55,777 nt of DNA from Candidatus Altimarinota bacterium (GTDB lineage Bacteria > Patescibacteriota > Gracilibacteria > JAHISY01), in contig JAQVAZ010000004.1 in assembly GCA_028690585.1 (NCBI GenBank), positions 1 to 55,777 on the forward strand, read 5' to 3'. This document shows positions 15,486 through 22,986 of this stretch, piece by piece. Position numbers and translations under genes: made by a program. The notes beneath the pieces are model-generated. The model was not told the DNA's origin. It worked only from the letters and a program-made list of their open reading frames with translations, and searched no databases. Numbering within the stretch: the first letter of the stretch is position 1; each line of letters opens with the position of its first letter.

Positions 15486-15566
15486 TTGTTGGGGTTATGG
15501 GGAGTGCATGTTGCACTTCTGCGAATTTCGCGGAGGGCATCTCGCTTTCCACAGCTGCCCCAACAA
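15486..15566 (+). promoter_or_regulatory. Structured 5' UTR element (candidate regulatory RNA)
   Basis: Closing helix TTGTTGGGG (15486-15494) pairs perfectly with CCCCAACAA (15558-15566). Inside are two hairpins: AGTGCA-TGT-TGCACT and TCTGCG-AATTT-CGCGGA. The element ends 9 nt before an AAGGAGG ribosome site. CCTCCT upstream (15461-15466) could pair with AGGAGG of that site. This looks like a multi-branched leader that could gate translation. I do not recognise it as a known riboswitch class. Confidence 0.55.
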
Positions 15567-15587
15567 AATTTTCCCAAGGAGGAGAGG

Positions 15588-15917
15588 ATGAATAGTCTAG
15601 TTGTGTTGTTTCTGGGCGTGTTGTTTTCTCTCAGTGCGTGGATTAACTTTTTAATATGCAGGAAGGTAAATTCTCTGCATGAATTGAAGAATTGCGCAGC
15701 GAAAAACACCCGCTGCGCTGGAATGCTCGCAACTGTCGGCAGCGTCGCCTTGCTCTTCTTCAGCTCGATGCTTGCGCTGTATTTATTGGCTGATTGTTTT
15801 CAGCTTTTCCCCAGAGTGAAAGCAGTTGATATGGGGTTTCATGCTGCTTTTGGCGGCACGATTATCGGGTTGGTTGCGGAAATAATCCGCTATCATCGAG
15901 TAACAACTCGAAACTAA
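15588..15917 (+). CDS. Small three-helix membrane protein, unknown
   Basis: 109 aa starting at ATG 15588, chosen because AAGGAGG (15576-15582) sits 5 nt upstream, one of only two strong Shine-Dalgarno sites I see in the window. An open frame from TTG 15474 would run through the structured leader and is rejected. Predicted membrane segments lie near residues 3-22, 42-66 and 83-98, with a basic C-terminus (RYHRVTTRN). I recognise no family. It forms a unit with the next gene. Confidence 0.7.
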   Translation: MNSLVVLFLGVLFSLSAWINFLICRKVNSLHELKNCAAKNTRCAGMLATVGSVALLFFSSMLALYLLADCFQLFPRVKAVDMGFHAAFGGTIIGLVAEIIRYHRVTTRN

Positions 15918-15935
15918 AAGCTAAGGAGAAGTAAC

Positions 15936-16217
15936 ATGATGGGCATTTTTATCCCACTGACCTTATTACTGGTTTGGGCGCCAAATTTTGCCTTCGTCCA
16001 CTTCTATCGGAAGAGGGTAACCAACGAAGGTCAACTGCTGGGGATGAGAATCCTAAGCTTCATCTTGGGCACTGTCAGTGTCATTATTTTCACTTCTGTT
16101 ATTGCCCATCTCAAAATCTTGCCTCAGGAGGCAGTCTGTTTCTGGGGAGTCAGCTTTGCGTTTCTCGGCGGCTACATGGGTAGCCGCGTGAGCAGAAAGC
16201 TTTATATCATCCCCTGA
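15936..16217 (+). CDS. Small three-helix membrane protein, unknown
   Basis: 93 aa, preceded by AAGGAG (15923-15928) 7 nt before the ATG. Hydrophobic segments near residues 3-22, 38-58 and 66-85; basic residues (FYRKRV, RVSRKL) lie between and after them. It starts 18 nt after the upstream gene, so the two are co-transcribed and end at a strong UUCG terminator. No family recognised. The matched topology suggests two subunits of one small membrane complex, or a toxin/immunity-like pair; neither is shown. Confidence 0.7.
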   Translation: MMGIFIPLTLLLVWAPNFAFVHFYRKRVTNEGQLLGMRILSFILGTVSVIIFTSVIAHLKILPQEAVCFWGVSFAFLGGYMGSRVSRKLYIIP

Positions 16218-16236
16218 TTGTCGGGCAGCTGACTTT

Positions 16237-16274
16237 GGGTGGGGTGGAGACTTCGGTTTCCTCCCCGCCCTTTT
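16237..16274 (+). terminator. Strong UUCG-loop terminator of the membrane cassette
   Basis: 15-nt arms GGGTGGGGTGGAGAC (16237-16251) and GTTTCCTCCCCGCCC (16256-16270) with a single T-T mismatch, closed by C(TTCG)G and followed by TTTT. It is the longest and most GC-rich terminator in the window. Confidence 0.9.
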
Positions 16275-16283
16275 CCCTATGCG

Positions 16284-16291
16284 TGTAATAT
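16284..16291 (+). promoter_or_regulatory. -10 of nfo
   Basis: TG directly followed by TAATAT, ending 6 nt before ATG 16298. Predicted leaderless. Confidence 0.5.
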
Positions 16292-16297
16292 CTGGAT

Positions 16298-17146
16298 ATG
16301 GGAAAACTAATTCTTGGCGCGCATGTTTCGATAGCCGCAGGCTTTCCAGAAGCTGCACTTTTTGCGCGAGAAAAACTCCAAGCGAATGCTTTGCAGATTT
16401 TTGCGAAATCTCCACGCAGTAATGGGAAATCGAAACTCATTGAAGCAGAAGCAGCGACTTACCGCGCAGCTACGAAAAATATTTTCACTGTGATTCATTG
16501 CAGCTATCTACTCAACTTCGCTAAAGATTTATCGAAGATTAATTATCCGTTGGAAAACCTCATTGATGATTTACATAGCAGTGAGATGCTGGGGGCTGCT
16601 GGTGTGATTCTGCATGTAGGTAAGCATCTCGAGTTATCTCGCGCTGAGGGAATCGCTTGGATTGTAAAAAATTTACAATATGTTTTGGAGAAAACTAAGA
16701 ATTTGAAATCAGCGATTATTCTCGAAATCACTGCTGGGCAAGGCACGGAATTGGGTAACAATTTTGCGGAATTGCGAGAAATTTACACACAGCTAGGCAA
16801 GCCGAAGCGCATCAAGTTTTGTTTCGATACTTGCCACGCTTTCGCTGGCAGTTACGATTTGCGCGATGCCGCGAAAGTAAAAAAAGTTTTCTCGGAGTTG
16901 GATAAAACTCTTGGAATAAAAAATCTCAGCTGCATTCATTTCAATGATGCGCTTTCCGAATTCAGCAGCCGAGTTGATCGGCATGCGAATCTCGGAGAGG
17001 GGAAGATTGGGAAAGCAGGATTGCTTGCAGTTGCCAAATTTGCGGAGAAGAATTCCATTCCGCTGATTCTCGAGACTCCCGAGAAAGATGGAAATTCCCA
17101 TGCTGATGATTTGAAAAAACTGCGTAGTTGGCTTAAAAAGAATTAA
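16298..17146 (+). CDS. nfo: Endonuclease IV (AP endonuclease)
   Basis: 282 aa, standard length. GAHVSIAAGF at the N-terminus, ILEITAGQGTELG, FDTCHAFAGSYD and the NDA...VDRHANLGEG segment provide the tri-zinc ligands of the xylose isomerase-like barrel. It cuts 5' of abasic sites in base excision repair. It stands alone and leaderless between the foreign-looking cassette and a superoxide reductase gene, with a GGATTAAGAATTAAG repeat after it. Confidence 0.95.
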   Translation: MGKLILGAHVSIAAGFPEAALFAREKLQANALQIFAKSPRSNGKSKLIEAEAATYRAATKNIFTVIHCSYLLNFAKDLSKINYPLENLIDDLHSSEMLGAAGVILHVGKHLELSRAEGIAWIVKNLQYVLEKTKNLKSAIILEITAGQGTELGNNFAELREIYTQLGKPKRIKFCFDTCHAFAGSYDLRDAAKVKKVFSELDKTLGIKNLSCIHFNDALSEFSSRVDRHANLGEGKIGKAGLLAVAKFAEKNSIPLILETPEKDGNSHADDLKKLRSWLKKN

Positions 17147-17194
17147 GCAGTAAGGATTAAGAATTAAGTAAAATTATTATTTAACTTAAACACC

Positions 17195-17506
17195 ATGAAT
17201 GAGATTATTTACACAGCGGAGAATCCAGGAGAATTCGGTGAGAAAAAAGAAAAGCATATTCCAGTTGCTACTATCGTAGGAGATTCCATCACGGTGAAAG
17301 TTGGCATTGAAACGCATCCGATGGAGGCTACTCATTACATCGAGTGGATTGGAATTTTTCGCAGTGGAGTAGAAATCGCGCGAAAAGATTTACAACCAGG
17401 TGATGCGCCAGAGGCTATTTTCGCTGGGATTACAGACTTCACCAATCTCACTGCCAGAGAAAAATGCAACCTGCATGGTTTGTGGGAAGTGGAGATTGCT
17501 GCTTAG
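17195..17506 (+). CDS. Superoxide reductase (neelaredoxin, class II)
   Basis: 103 aa. All five ligands of the catalytic [Fe(His)4Cys] centre are present: H21 (in EKHIP), H41 and H47 (THPMEATHY), C91 and H94 (CNLHGLW); K20 next to H21 is the usual active-site Lys. It lacks the N-terminal desulforedoxin domain, hence class II. It reduces superoxide to peroxide without making oxygen, typical of anaerobes. It stands alone and ends at a strong terminator. A TAAAAT at 17169-17174 may be its -10. Confidence 0.93.
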   Translation: MNEIIYTAENPGEFGEKKEKHIPVATIVGDSITVKVGIETHPMEATHYIEWIGIFRSGVEIARKDLQPGDAPEAIFAGITDFTNLTAREKCNLHGLWEVEIAA

Positions 17507-17521
17507 TTTTTTCATAAAAAA

Positions 17522-17547
17522 GCCCCGCTGTTTTGGCGGGGCATTTT
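17522..17547 (+). terminator. Terminator of the superoxide reductase gene
   Basis: GCCCCGC (17522-17528) and GCGGGGC (17536-17542) around TGTTTTG, then A and a T run; the run of A before the stem could also serve the opposite strand. Confidence 0.85.
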
Positions 17548-17648
17548 TGTTTTTAAACTTTAGGGAAAGATTATTGCCGAGGATAGCGAGGTGAGAGCAG
17601 CTTGCTGTTCTTGACCGAGCGACGCAGGCAACAATTAGCGAATGCTAA

Positions 17649-18353
17649 TTATTTCTTTCCGTTTGGGCCAACGATATCTTTGCGCATCTTCTGGATAATA
17701 TCAGCAGCAGCATCGCGGCCACCGAGACCGAAAGCGAGACCAAAAGCTGCAGCGATTGCGAGGCCAAGATTATTAAAGAAGGAATCGAGCAGAGTCGCGC
17801 CGACTTGGAGTTGATCCAGCGCGATGATAGCAGTGAAGATGATTACTGCGTATTTCACGATTGCACCTACTAGATGAGGTTTACCAGTTTTAGTTGCTTG
17901 AGTGGTGCCATGCGCGAGATCAGAAACGAAGTTTGCTATCAGGATACCGATAATCATGATAACTGCAGCGATGATTACATTTGGAATGTAATTCAAAACA
18001 CTGCTAAGGAATCCATTGATTTGAGGTAAACCGAAAGCGTTTGCAGCGGAGATGAAGAAAGCGATAAGGATAAACCACTTCACGATTTCTTCAAAAACTT
18101 TATCGATATTGAGTTTGATGCCAGCGCGTTGAAAAAAAGCTTTGATTCCAGCGGAAGCAAGGAGATTATCTAGGCGAATTACTTCGATGACTTTTCCGAC
18201 AAAACGGGAAACGAGTTTAGCGATTACCCAACCAACAATGAGGATTACGATTCCCTCTGCGATACCTGGTAGCACCTGCAGCATTCCATTCCACAAACCC
18301 TCGAAAGAGTTGCGGATATTTTCAACGAGACTGTCGAGGATTGTAGTATCCAT
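17649..18353 (-). CDS. Mechanosensitive-channel-like protein with conserved TM-helix repeats
   Basis: 234 aa. An amphipathic N-terminus is followed by four or five hydrophobic helices (about residues 28-50, 85-107, 118-145, 165-182 and 192-208). The paired segments GIVILIVGWVIAKLVSRFVGKV and VIMIIGILIANFVSDLAHG are the Gly-rich TM_helix repeat found in small mechanosensitive channels, and the C-terminal FGLAFGLGGRDAAADII matches the pore/TM3 motif of that family. It lacks the large MscS beta domain. A role in osmotic release is inferred. The hairpin AATTAGC-ATTC-GCTAATT lies at its 3' end. Confidence 0.75.
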   Translation of the reverse strand: MDTTILDSLVENIRNSFEGLWNGMLQVLPGIAEGIVILIVGWVIAKLVSRFVGKVIEVIRLDNLLASAGIKAFFQRAGIKLNIDKVFEEIVKWFILIAFFISAANAFGLPQINGFLSSVLNYIPNVIIAAVIMIIGILIANFVSDLAHGTTQATKTGKPHLVGAIVKYAVIIFTAIIALDQLQVGATLLDSFFNNLGLAIAAAFGLAFGLGGRDAAADIIQKMRKDIVGPNGKK

Positions 18354-18591
18354 AAGGGAAGGGGGTTAAGGGGTGATAAAAGGGATTTTGTTATGAACAA
18401 AAAAGTAGCTCATAACGCTTAAAATTTAGGTTTTCCGATTTCTATAGTCAAGGCTGAGTAAAAAAATTAAACAGCTAAGCATGTAAGAGGCTTGTATAAG
18501 CCAAAAGCTTAGATTGACAGTATCCATAAAATTGTGTTTTCAAATACTAACCTACACTATATTTTGTGGTTGCCTCTCCTAAACTTCCTTA

Positions 18592-18600
18592 TGCTAAAAT
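18592..18600 (+). promoter_or_regulatory. Extended -10 of efp
   Basis: TGCTAAAAT, 24 nt before ATG 18625; the leader has no Shine-Dalgarno. Confidence 0.6.
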
Positions 18601-18624
18601 CTCGGAAATCTAAATTACCCTCAA

Positions 18625-19185
18625 ATGTACGAAATTACAGACCTCAAAGTCGGAACCACCATTACTTACGAAGAAGATCCTTACAAGATTGTGTGGAATC
18701 AATTCAGCAAAACTGGCCGCCAAGGCGGAGTGATGGCTGTGAAGATGAAAAATCTTAGAACTGGCCAAGTGCTGCCAAAAACCTTCCAAGGCGCGGATAA
18801 GATTGAGCCTGCGGAAATTTCTATGCGCAAAGCGCAATTCCTTTACCATGATGCCGATGGTTTTCACTTCATGAATGGAGAAACTTACGACCAATTTTCT
18901 CTCACTGAAAAAGCGGTGGGAGAAGCTGGGCAGTTTATGAAAGATGGCGAGGATTATCACTTGATGTATTTCGGAGAAGATCCAATCAATGTGAATATGC
19001 CTGTGAAGATGGAATTCACCGTAGTAGAAACTGTGCCAGGCGTGAAAGGTGATACGGCGCAAGGCGGCACAAAACCCGCGAAGCTGGATTGTGGAGTAAG
19101 TGTGAATGTGCCACTCTTCATCGATGAAGGCCAAAAAATCCGTATCAACACAGATACTATGGAGTATGTGGAGAGAGTGAATTAA
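18625..19185 (+). CDS. efp: Elongation factor P
   Basis: 186 aa with the N-terminal KOW-like domain and two OB domains. The C-terminal signature GVSVNVPLFIDEGQKIRINT is intact. It relieves ribosome stalling at polyproline. The tip loop of domain I reads KTGRQGG, so the residue that is Lys34 (beta-lysylated) in E. coli is Arg32 here. Arg-type EF-Ps are known to be rhamnosylated by EarP, but no earP or epmA/B lies in the window, so the modification is unknown. Confidence 0.95.
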   Translation: MYEITDLKVGTTITYEEDPYKIVWNQFSKTGRQGGVMAVKMKNLRTGQVLPKTFQGADKIEPAEISMRKAQFLYHDADGFHFMNGETYDQFSLTEKAVGEAGQFMKDGEDYHLMYFGEDPINVNMPVKMEFTVVETVPGVKGDTAQGGTKPAKLDCGVSVNVPLFIDEGQKIRINTDTMEYVERVN

Positions 19186-19189
19186 GCTG

Positions 19190-19444
19190 TTAAATACTTA
19201 CTGCTAGGAGAATAGCTTTGCTTGCTGCTCGAGTTTTTTGTGTTGAGCCATCAGGGGCAGCATCTGCAACGCTTTGAACTTGCATAACGGTTGTTGCCAG
19301 CTCAAACGCTTGATTGAGTGCCCAGCTTTGTAACTCAGATCCCTCAAGAGCAGATTCAGCGATTTCAATCGCAGTATGAAAATCTGTTAGAGATTCAATC
19401 TCTTCTTTTGTGTATGCTAGTGATTCGGGTGTATTTTCATGCAT
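19190..19444 (-). CDS. Small helical protein, unknown
   Basis: 84 aa, acidic and all-helical in character. The stretch DFHTAIEIAESALEGSELQS, followed by a second Ala-rich helix, resembles in spacing a segment of the upstream minus-strand protein (19463-19873). The two genes are 18 nt apart and read the same way, so probably form an operon. No family recognised. Its stop lies 4 nt after the efp stop on the other strand. Confidence 0.55.
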   Translation of the reverse strand: MHENTPESLAYTKEEIESLTDFHTAIEIAESALEGSELQSWALNQAFELATTVMQVQSVADAAPDGSTQKTRAASKAILLAVSI

Positions 19445-19462
19445 TTAATTTAGAGTTAGAAA

Positions 19463-19873
19463 TTAAGGTTGCGTGATTTTACCCACAGCAAATCTGGCTT
19501 TTGCTTTTACTGCCCAGTCTCGAAGAACTTCGCTTTCAGTATTTTTCAAAATATCATCAGCCTCTGCTTCTGTTAGTGTGTGGTTTGTATGGAGCTGCTC
19601 AGCTAATTTAAATGACCAATTTTGCACGTTTGTGCCTAAGGCGGATAGCTTAAAAATATTCCAAGCCGCAGGGAAAGTAGTCGGTGGGTTTTTCTGGAAA
19701 AGGATTACAGCTTCTTCTTGGGCTGCGTGGGCTATAGACCACTCACTATTTTTCAGAGCTTCCGAGCAAATACCCAAAGCTTCTTCCGTAGTTTTTGCTG
19801 AATTCAGTCGATGCCTCAATGCTTCTGGATCAGGTGAGCAGTCAAGCTCGATTGCTTTTCCTCTATTAGCCAT
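19463..19873 (-). CDS. Helical-repeat-like protein, unknown
   Basis: 136 aa, cytoplasmic, no Cys motif other than two isolated cysteines. Repeating Ala-Glu-rich helices (EEALGICSEALKNSEWSIAH, then AQEEAVILFQ, and WSFKLAEQL) suggest a HEAT/TPR-like solenoid of about three units. The neighbour downstream has one similar unit. Function unknown; a scaffold role would fit the fold only. Confidence 0.6.
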   Translation of the reverse strand: MANRGKAIELDCSPDPEALRHRLNSAKTTEEALGICSEALKNSEWSIAHAAQEEAVILFQKNPPTTFPAAWNIFKLSALGTNVQNWSFKLAEQLHTNHTLTEAEADDILKNTESEVLRDWAVKAKARFAVGKITQP

Positions 19874-19986
19874 TTCAATTAGGGTTAAGAGTTTTAAAAG
19901 GAGATAAGGTTAACAACGCTAACTGAAAAAATCAAACAATTTTATTCCTACCATTTCTTTCCTCGCCTTTATTTTTCCGCTGCATT

Positions 19987-19995
19987 TGCTAAGAT
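19987..19995 (+). promoter_or_regulatory. Extended -10 of uvrB
   Basis: TGCTAAGAT, 26 nt before the GTG at 20022. Confidence 0.5.
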
Positions 19996-20021
19996 ACTCC
20001 AACTAATTTTACTCTATTTTT

Positions 20022-22028
20022 GTGCAGCTAAAAAATATTCCCTTCAAGCTCGTTTCCAAATTCCAACCCAACGGAGATCAGCCGGCGGCGATCAAGAAGA
20101 TGATTAAGAATTTCGAAAATAAGAAGCAAGATCAAACTTTGCTTGGAGTTACTGGTAGTGGCAAAACTTTTACCATCGCGAATGTGATCCAGAAGCTCCA
20201 GCGGCCAGCGCTGATTGTCAGTCAAAATAAAACTCTCGCGGCACAACTCTGCAGTGAGTTTCGCGAATTCTTTCCAGACAATGCAGTGCATTATTTTGTG
20301 AGTTATTACGATTACTATCAGCCAGAAGCATATATGCCAGCGACTGGCACTTACATCGAGAAAGATGCTTCGATAAATGAAGAGATTGCGAAGTTTCGCC
20401 ACGCTGCCACCAAGTCATTACTCACACGCAGTGATTGCATCATCATCGCTTCGGTTTCTTGCATCTACGGTTTGGGTGATGTGGAAGCTTATGAAGCTTT
20501 AGCTTTTGAGTTAAAACTTGGGAGTCAGTGGCGGCGCGATGATTTGCTGCGCAAACTAATCGAGCTGCAATACAATCGCGCGAATATGGATTTCAAGCGT
20601 GGGCAATTCAATGTCTTGGGAGATATCATCGAAATCTATCCACCAGATAGCGATGAGAAAATTGTGAGGTTGGATTTCTTCGGTGATGAGATTGAGAGAA
20701 TTACTATCGTCGACCACTTCACGGGAGAGATTTATGAAGAGGTGAGTGATTACACACTTTTCCCAGCGAAGCATGATGTCACCACACAGGAGAGGATTGA
20801 AAGGGCGGTAGCCGAGATTCGTTTGGATCTCGCGAAGCGTTTACACGAATTGAAATCTATCGGAAAAAATATCGAAGCGGAGAGATTACAAATCAAAACA
20901 GAATACGATTTGGAAATGTTGCTTGAGGTTGGCTACGTGAGTGGCATCGAAAATTACACGCGTTATCTCTCGGGTAGAGATGCAGGCCAGCCACCTTCTA
21001 CACTACTGGATTATTTCCCGAAGGATTACATGCTTTTTGTAGATGAATCGCATGTAACGATTCCGCAAATCGGGGGAATGCATGGAGGCAATGAATCACG
21101 CAAAAGAACTCTTATCGAGCACGGTTTCCGTCTCCCATCTGCGATGGATAACCGCCCACTCAGCTTCCCGGAATTCGAAAAGCGTATGGGCCAAACGGTT
21201 TACATCTCCGCCACTCCCGCGGATTATGAAGTCAAAAAATCTGGAAAAGAAATCGTGGAAATGATTGTGAGGCCAACGGGGCTTCTCGACCCAGCTATCG
21301 AAGTCGTGCCAAGTAAGAATCAAATTGATAGAGTGATGAAAGAAATTCAAGATGCAATTAACCGCGGCGAGAGAGCACTCATCACCACTCTCACCAAAAA
21401 ATCTTCTGAATCACTTACGGAATGGTTAACCGAGCATGGAGTGAAAGTGAAGTATCTTCACTCGGATGTGGATACGATGGATAGGATTGAAATCCTTCGT
21501 GAGTTACGCTTGGGTGTTATCGATGTGATTGTGGGAATCAATCTTCTCCGTGAAGGTTTGGATTTACCAGAGGTAAGTGTGATTTGTATTCTCGATGCCG
21601 ACAAAGAAGGTTTCCTCCGCAGCAGCAGAAGTTTGATTCAAACGATTGGCCGCTGCGCGAGAAATGTAAATGGCCATGTGGTGATGTTTGCCGACAGGAT
21701 TACTGACTCGATGAAGCAAGCCATCGGAGAAACAGATAGAAGAAGAGAAATCCAAGCCGCTTACAATATCAAGCATGGCATCACTCCGCAGACAATCAAA
21801 AAAGCAGTTTTGGATATCGCGGCGATGAAACACGACACCGGTGTGAAGAAAATCGATGCCAGCAAAATCCCCACTGAATCACTGGATAGAGTTATCGGAG
21901 AGTTGGAGGTGGAGATGGATCTCGCTTCGCAAAATCTCGAATTCGAGAAGGCGGCAGATTTGCGCGACCAAATCGATGCGCTGCAAGAGCTGAAGTCTCA
22001 AGGCAAAACACGCGTGAAGAAAAAATAA
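20022..22028 (+). CDS. uvrB: Excinuclease ABC subunit B
   Basis: 668 aa starting at GTG 20022. Walker A GVTGSGKTFT, the damage-probing beta-hairpin YYDYYQPEAY, helicase motifs including GINLLREGLDLPEV and QTIGRCARN, and the C-terminal UVR motif (LEVEMDLASQNLEFEKAADL) that contacts UvrC are all present. It verifies lesions in nucleotide excision repair. Its last 23 nt and the following T belong to a 24-bp sequence duplicated 255 bp downstream, so something was inserted or duplicated just behind this gene. Confidence 0.98.
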   Translation: MQLKNIPFKLVSKFQPNGDQPAAIKKMIKNFENKKQDQTLLGVTGSGKTFTIANVIQKLQRPALIVSQNKTLAAQLCSEFREFFPDNAVHYFVSYYDYYQPEAYMPATGTYIEKDASINEEIAKFRHAATKSLLTRSDCIIIASVSCIYGLGDVEAYEALAFELKLGSQWRRDDLLRKLIELQYNRANMDFKRGQFNVLGDIIEIYPPDSDEKIVRLDFFGDEIERITIVDHFTGEIYEEVSDYTLFPAKHDVTTQERIERAVAEIRLDLAKRLHELKSIGKNIEAERLQIKTEYDLEMLLEVGYVSGIENYTRYLSGRDAGQPPSTLLDYFPKDYMLFVDESHVTIPQIGGMHGGNESRKRTLIEHGFRLPSAMDNRPLSFPEFEKRMGQTVYISATPADYEVKKSGKEIVEMIVRPTGLLDPAIEVVPSKNQIDRVMKEIQDAINRGERALITTLTKKSSESLTEWLTEHGVKVKYLHSDVDTMDRIEILRELRLGVIDVIVGINLLREGLDLPEVSVICILDADKEGFLRSSRSLIQTIGRCARNVNGHVVMFADRITDSMKQAIGETDRRREIQAAYNIKHGITPQTIKKAVLDIAAMKHDTGVKKIDASKIPTESLDRVIGELEVEMDLASQNLEFEKAADLRDQIDALQELKSQGKTRVKKK

Positions 22029-22029
22029 T
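22006..22029 (+). repeat. 24-bp direct repeat, copy 1 (uvrB 3' end)
   Basis: AAACACGCGTGAAG followed by AAAAAATAAT encodes the last residues and stop of UvrB. An identical copy lies at 22261-22284. Confidence 0.9.
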
Positions 22030-22079
22030 TGATAAGCAAAGGGGGAGTTGATAGTATTGCCTCCAGTAATTTTTCTACT

Positions 22080-22247
22080 ATGAGTGATACACCAAAATAT
22101 TCCCTCGAGAGAGTATGTGATGGTGAAGGGCTTGATTTACCTCAATGTGCAAATAGAAAAGGTCTGAAAGCAACTCTAGGGGAATTTCCTGCTGATAAGC
22201 TAGCTTCACCTGTAAAGTATGCTGATGATTTTGATGGTGAAGAATAG
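22080..22247 (+). CDS. Small acidic protein, unknown
   Basis: 55 aa from ATG 22080 (MSDTPKYSLERVCDGEGL...). The frame opens further upstream but this start leaves a 51-nt gap after uvrB and is preceded at 28 nt by TGATAGTAT, a possible -10. No domain recognised; two Cys, and an acidic tail DDFDGEE. It is the only ORF between the two 24-bp repeats, so it arrived with the insertion or arose in it. It may not be a real gene. Confidence 0.4.
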   Translation: MSDTPKYSLERVCDGEGLDLPQCANRKGLKATLGEFPADKLASPVKYADDFDGEE

Positions 22248-22260
22248 AAAGCGTAGGGGG

Positions 22261-22284
22261 AAACACGCGTGAAGAAAAAATAAT
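22261..22284 (+). repeat. 24-bp direct repeat, copy 2
   Basis: Exact copy of the uvrB 3' end (22006-22029). It ends 2 nt before the extended -10 of the HNH gene. Confidence 0.9.
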
Positions 22285-22286
22285 AG

Positions 22287-22295
22287 TGATAAAAT
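22287..22295 (+). promoter_or_regulatory. Extended -10 of the HNH gene
   Basis: TGATAAAAT, with 7 nt to ATG 22303: predicted leaderless. Confidence 0.6.
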
Positions 22296-22302
22296 TAAAG
22301 AA

Positions 22303-22848
22303 ATGGCTTTCCCCGAATCAATCAAGCTCGAAGTTAAAAAGAAGGCAGCATTTAGGTGTTGTTGGTGTCAAAATGTTAGTGTTGAGATACATCACATAAT
22401 CCCCGAAAAAGATAAAGGTAGTGATGATATTGACAATGCTGCACCACTTTGTCCAAGTTGCCACTCTTTGCTTGGCGATAATCCTATGAAGCGAAAAGAA
22501 ATTAAGGAAAAGAGAGATTGGTGGTATGAGGAGGCTAAAAAAATGTTTTCTGGTGCAGTTGGGTTAGATGTTTTAGAGAAAATTAGCAACAGTATGGAGG
22601 AAATCAAGGAGGGTCAAAAAGATTTTTCTGAACTTAAGACTTTACTCAAAGAAGTAGCTAATAAATCCATTGAAAGCATTACAAAAGAAACAGCTTCCAC
22701 GACTGCCTCTGGAATTATTAATGCAGTTCAGGCGACAACACTAGGAGACAAAGTTCACGCTAATTTTGTATGTAGAAATTGTGGAACAAGAATTGGTTTA
22801 TTGATTGGATCTAATAATTGTCCGAATTGTAAAACACCAATTAATTAA
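22303..22848 (+). CDS. HNH endonuclease-like protein with coiled coil and C-terminal zinc ribbon
   Basis: 181 aa. The N-terminal HNH domain (residues ~10-60) has paired Cys (CCWC and CPSC) flanking EIHHIIPEKDKGSDDIDNAAPLCPSCH, the catalytic His and Asn included. A helical coiled-coil region (~80-145) follows, then a zinc ribbon CRNCG...CPNC (~158-177). HNH nucleases act in restriction, phage defence and mobile DNA. The combination with a terminal zinc ribbon suggests a DNA-targeted nuclease. It sits between the repeat-flanked insertion and tRNA-Ile2, a plausible acquired island. Codon use is more AT-rich than in uvrB. Confidence 0.75.
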   Translation: MAFPESIKLEVKKKAAFRCCWCQNVSVEIHHIIPEKDKGSDDIDNAAPLCPSCHSLLGDNPMKRKEIKEKRDWWYEEAKKMFSGAVGLDVLEKISNSMEEIKEGQKDFSELKTLLKEVANKSIESITKETASTTASGIINAVQATTLGDKVHANFVCRNCGTRIGLLIGSNNCPNCKTPIN

Positions 22849-22853
22849 TCTAG

Positions 22854-22930
<77 letters not shown>

Positions 22931-22971
22931 GAGATAAAAGGATTTTAGCATGCGGTTTTTGTGTTGTGGGT

Positions 22972-22977
22972 TAAAAT
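22972..22977 (+). promoter_or_regulatory. -10 of queA
   Basis: TAAAAT ending 9 nt before ATG 22987; predicted near-leaderless. Confidence 0.5.
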
Positions 22978-22986
22978 ACTCACCTC

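Noticed and set aside
15474-15587. Longer N-terminus for the first cassette protein
   Set aside because: It would translate the structured leader; the perfect Shine-Dalgarno fixes the start at 15588.
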